From the NCBI GenBank assembly GCA_947588975.1, contig CANQAF010000049.1:1-6973 (forward strand): a DNA stretch of 6,973 nucleotides, in the 5' to 3' direction. The notes beneath the pieces are model-generated. The model made no database searches. It saw nothing but the letters and a program-made list of their open reading frames with translations, and was not told the DNA's origin. Within the stretch, counting starts at the first letter, position 1. Every line of letters begins with the position of its first letter. Below, one piece after another: positions 5,252 through 6,973 of the stretch. Source of the stretch: an uncultured Bacilli bacterium. Its GTDB lineage: Bacteria; Bacillota_I; Bacilli_A; RF39; UBA660. The translations under genes and the position numbers were made by a program.

Positions 5252-6973
5252 TTATAAATATTTTTTATTTTTCTTAATCAGTTGGATACTAGGATTATCT
5301 TTTAATTGATATAGTATTCGCAATTCTTTTTCTTTTACTTTTTCTATACTTATTTGAAAATAATTTGCCAATTCTTCATCACTATATTCTTCTTGAAACT
5401 TTAAAATAATAAAGGAATAATCATCTTTTGATAGCGTTTTTAATACTGCCATCAGTTGCTCACTAAATTCATTTTTCTGTGAATAATCATAGCACTTACT
5501 CGCAATAAAATCTAATCTTGTTTTCGCATTTTTATTTTCTTTTTCATTATTAAAAGGCGTTTCATCAAGTGAAATATATCTCATATGTTGTTTTTGCTTT
5601 TTCAAGTAAGTCCTAAAACTTCCTTTGATTGTTAAATCCATATACTTAATTATTTGACCATATATATTTAAATGTGTTCGATTGATCATCATGATGAAAC
5701 AAGTTTTTATTTCATTTTCAAATTCTTCAAAATTATCTTTAGTCACTTTTATACTATATTCCTGACATAATGACCAAATTATTTTTTCTAAATATCTTTT
5801 TTGTCTTATTAACATCGCTGTTCTAGTATCATAAAGTTCACTTTTATAAATACCTATTAAGTCATATAATTCAAAATTCATGATTTCTGTTTCTTGTGCA
5901 TTTTGTATTTGATCAATCATACTAAAAATATCACTTAATTTTCGATCAGAGATTAATTTATAATCTTCATGATCTTTTCTATCTGAAAAGTACCATATGA
6001 TATTGATTGCTTGGTTCCATGAAAAATCCATTCCAATTAAATCTAAAACATTATCATAGTTTATTTTTAATAGTTCACATATTTTCTTTTGTTCATCATC
6101 ATTCGTAAACTTTCCTTGTTTCAATCCCTCAAATAAACTGTTAATTTCTTTAATTTGTAATTTTTTTTCATATTTTTCAATGGCATGCAATATACATTCC
6201 CTGTTATCCTCAAATGTTCCTTTTTGTTCTAACAATTTTGTTCTTAAATATATTGCTGAATAAGAATAACCATTCACATTACAAAAATTTCTTAAAGATT
6301 GTGATTGATCATCTGTTACATAATACTTCGTTCTAATGGGTGGATTTTGAATATAATAATCTACAATCTTTTTAATGATTTCTTCTGTTGTGAGATGACT
6401 AAACTCTTCTTTTTTACTGCAATTGGCATAAGCTGATAATACTGTAGAATATTTTAAACCAATGGATTTACAAAACGAAAATAAGGGTGTTCCCTCATAA
6501 AAGTATTGAACGACTAATGCTTTATAATTTTCCACACACTCATTTACAATTTGTTGTATGGAAGTATCGGATGTTTTTCTTTTTCTTACAATACTACTTC
6601 TAATTGTATAAATGTTCATGCCATGTTCTTTACAGTAATCTTTTAGAGGAATTCCATTATAATAATATATAATTCCATAGCGATTCACAGTATTGATGGC
6701 TTCTTCTATCAAAGTATCAATATTTAAATTTGGATTTTTCTTTCTTTTCCTTTTTACATAAGTTGTAATACCATCATAAGATAGAGAGTTTTGTAAACAA
6801 TATTGTCTTAAAGATACTCCTTTATAAGTATATGTTACTGAAAATGGTTCATATTGTTCCATAATCATCTCAATATATTCATCATCGCTTAAATCATTCG
6901 CAATATCTTCTTTTTTATGTCTTTGTATATAGGCCATAACATTTTCATATTTGACATTATTTTCTTCACAATT
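5252..6973 (-). CDS. Tandem HTH-repeat protein with sigma-70-like C-terminus; N-terminus beyond window edge
   Basis: I do not recognise a named family. Residues are numbered from Met at 6937, but the frame stays open to the right edge with no stop and no Shine-Dalgarno before that Met. The extra 12 codons continue the repeat pattern, so the true start is outside the window. The N-terminal half carries about 55-residue units of the form Y-x-Y-x-G-x-x-L-x-x-[YF]-C, then a turn and a basic segment (for example KRKRKK at 62-67), then an acidic/hydrophobic helix. Residues 430-458 (IKGSFRTYLKKQKQ...) resemble the end of sigma region 2. Residues 491-548 (LKTLSKDDYSFIILKF...EELANYFQISIEKVKEKE) resemble sigma region 4 with its HTH. 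It is probably a DNA-binding transcription regulator or divergent sigma factor; that role is inference. No promoter is visible in the window. The serine hydrolase gene follows with its own promoter. Confidence 0.85.
   Translation of the reverse strand, partial: NCEENNVKYENVMAYIQRHKKEDIANDLSDDEYIEMIMEQYEPFSVTYTYKGVSLRQYCLQNSLSYDGITTYVKRKRKKNPNLNIDTLIEEAINTVNRYGIIYYYNGIPLKDYCKEHGMNIYTIRSSIVRKRKTSDTSIQQIVNECVENYKALVVQYFYEGTPLFSFCKSIGLKYSTVLSAYANCSKKEEFSHLTTEEIIKKIVDYYIQNPPIRTKYYVTDDQSQSLRNFCNVNGYSYSAIYLRTKLLEQKGTFEDNRECILHAIEKYEKKLQIKEINSLFEGLKQGKFTNDDEQKKICELLKINYDNVLDLIGMDFSWNQAINIIWYFSDRKDHEDYKLISDRKLSDIFSMIDQIQNAQETEIMNFELYDLIGIYKSELYDTRTAMLIRQKRYLEKIIWSLCQEYSIKVTKDNFEEFENEIKTCFIMMINRTHLNIYGQIIKYMDLTIKGSFRTYLKKQKQHMRYISLDETPFNNEKENKNAKTRLDFIASKCYDYSQKNEFSEQLMAVLKTLSKDDYSFIILKFQEEYSDEELANYFQISIEKVKEKELRILYQLKDNPSIQLIKKNKKYL
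6040..6973 (-). repeat. Array of degenerate HTH-like protein repeats within the sigma-like gene
   Basis: Six copies of Cys-x6-[Tyr/Ile]-x2-[Ile/Val] occur in order: one at the window edge (CEENNVKYENV, before Met 6937), then at C47, C102, C156, C219 and C287 of the downstream numbering. Spacing is 57, 55, 54, 63 and 68 residues. Units 1-3 share a preceding Y-x-Y-x-G-x-x-L block. The last copy is the most degenerate and lacks the leading block. The DNA copies are diverged, so this is an old protein-level repeat rather than a recent DNA duplication. Confidence 0.75.

Noticed and set aside
5252..6973. CRISPR, insertion sequence or phage integration signals around the repeat-rich gene
   Set aside because: The repeats exist only at the protein level. 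No direct DNA repeats with spacers, transposase, tRNA gene or terminal inverted repeats are visible.

Overview
The window comes from an AT-rich, low-GC Gram-positive bacterium (Bacillota). T-box control of an aminoacyl-tRNA synthetase, a sepF-divIVA division cluster, strong AGGAGG-type ribosome binding sites and sigma-A style promoters all point this way. A simplified sepF-divIVA-ileS order with a eukaryote-like (type 2) IleRS would fit an Erysipelotrichia-like lineage, but that placement is inference. The standard code is used: TGG encodes Trp, and TGA ends the serine hydrolase gene.

Every supported gene is on the minus strand, so transcription runs from right to left. From the right edge: (i) a large open frame, cut by the window edge at its N-terminus, encodes tandem HTH-like repeats followed by a sigma-70-like C-terminus; (ii) a cytoplasmic beta-lactamase-fold serine hydrolase with its own extended -10 promoter; (iii) a five-helix membrane protein of unknown function, with a near-consensus promoter and its own terminator; (iv) sepF; (v) divIVA, with a strong promoter in the short sepF-divIVA gap; (vi) a T-box leader with an ATC (Ile) specifier, starting almost at the divIVA stop; (vii) ileS, cut by the left edge after 664 codons.

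The left half is a housekeeping block. SepF and DivIVA organise division at the membrane, and ileS sits behind them under tRNA-Ile-sensing attenuation. The right half looks accessory: three genes whose visible promoters and terminators suggest separate transcription, with no evident shared pathway.

Two observations stand out. The IleRS active-site signature is not HxGH but Gly-Leu-His-His, the swapped form associated with very high mupirocin resistance in type 2 IleRS. The right-hand protein repeats a Cys-x6-[Tyr/Ile]-x2-[Ile/Val] signature six times ahead of a sigma region 4-like HTH; I do not recognise this architecture as a named system. No gene-free stretch exceeds 300 bases. The longest, 1995-2227, is filled by the T-box leader.
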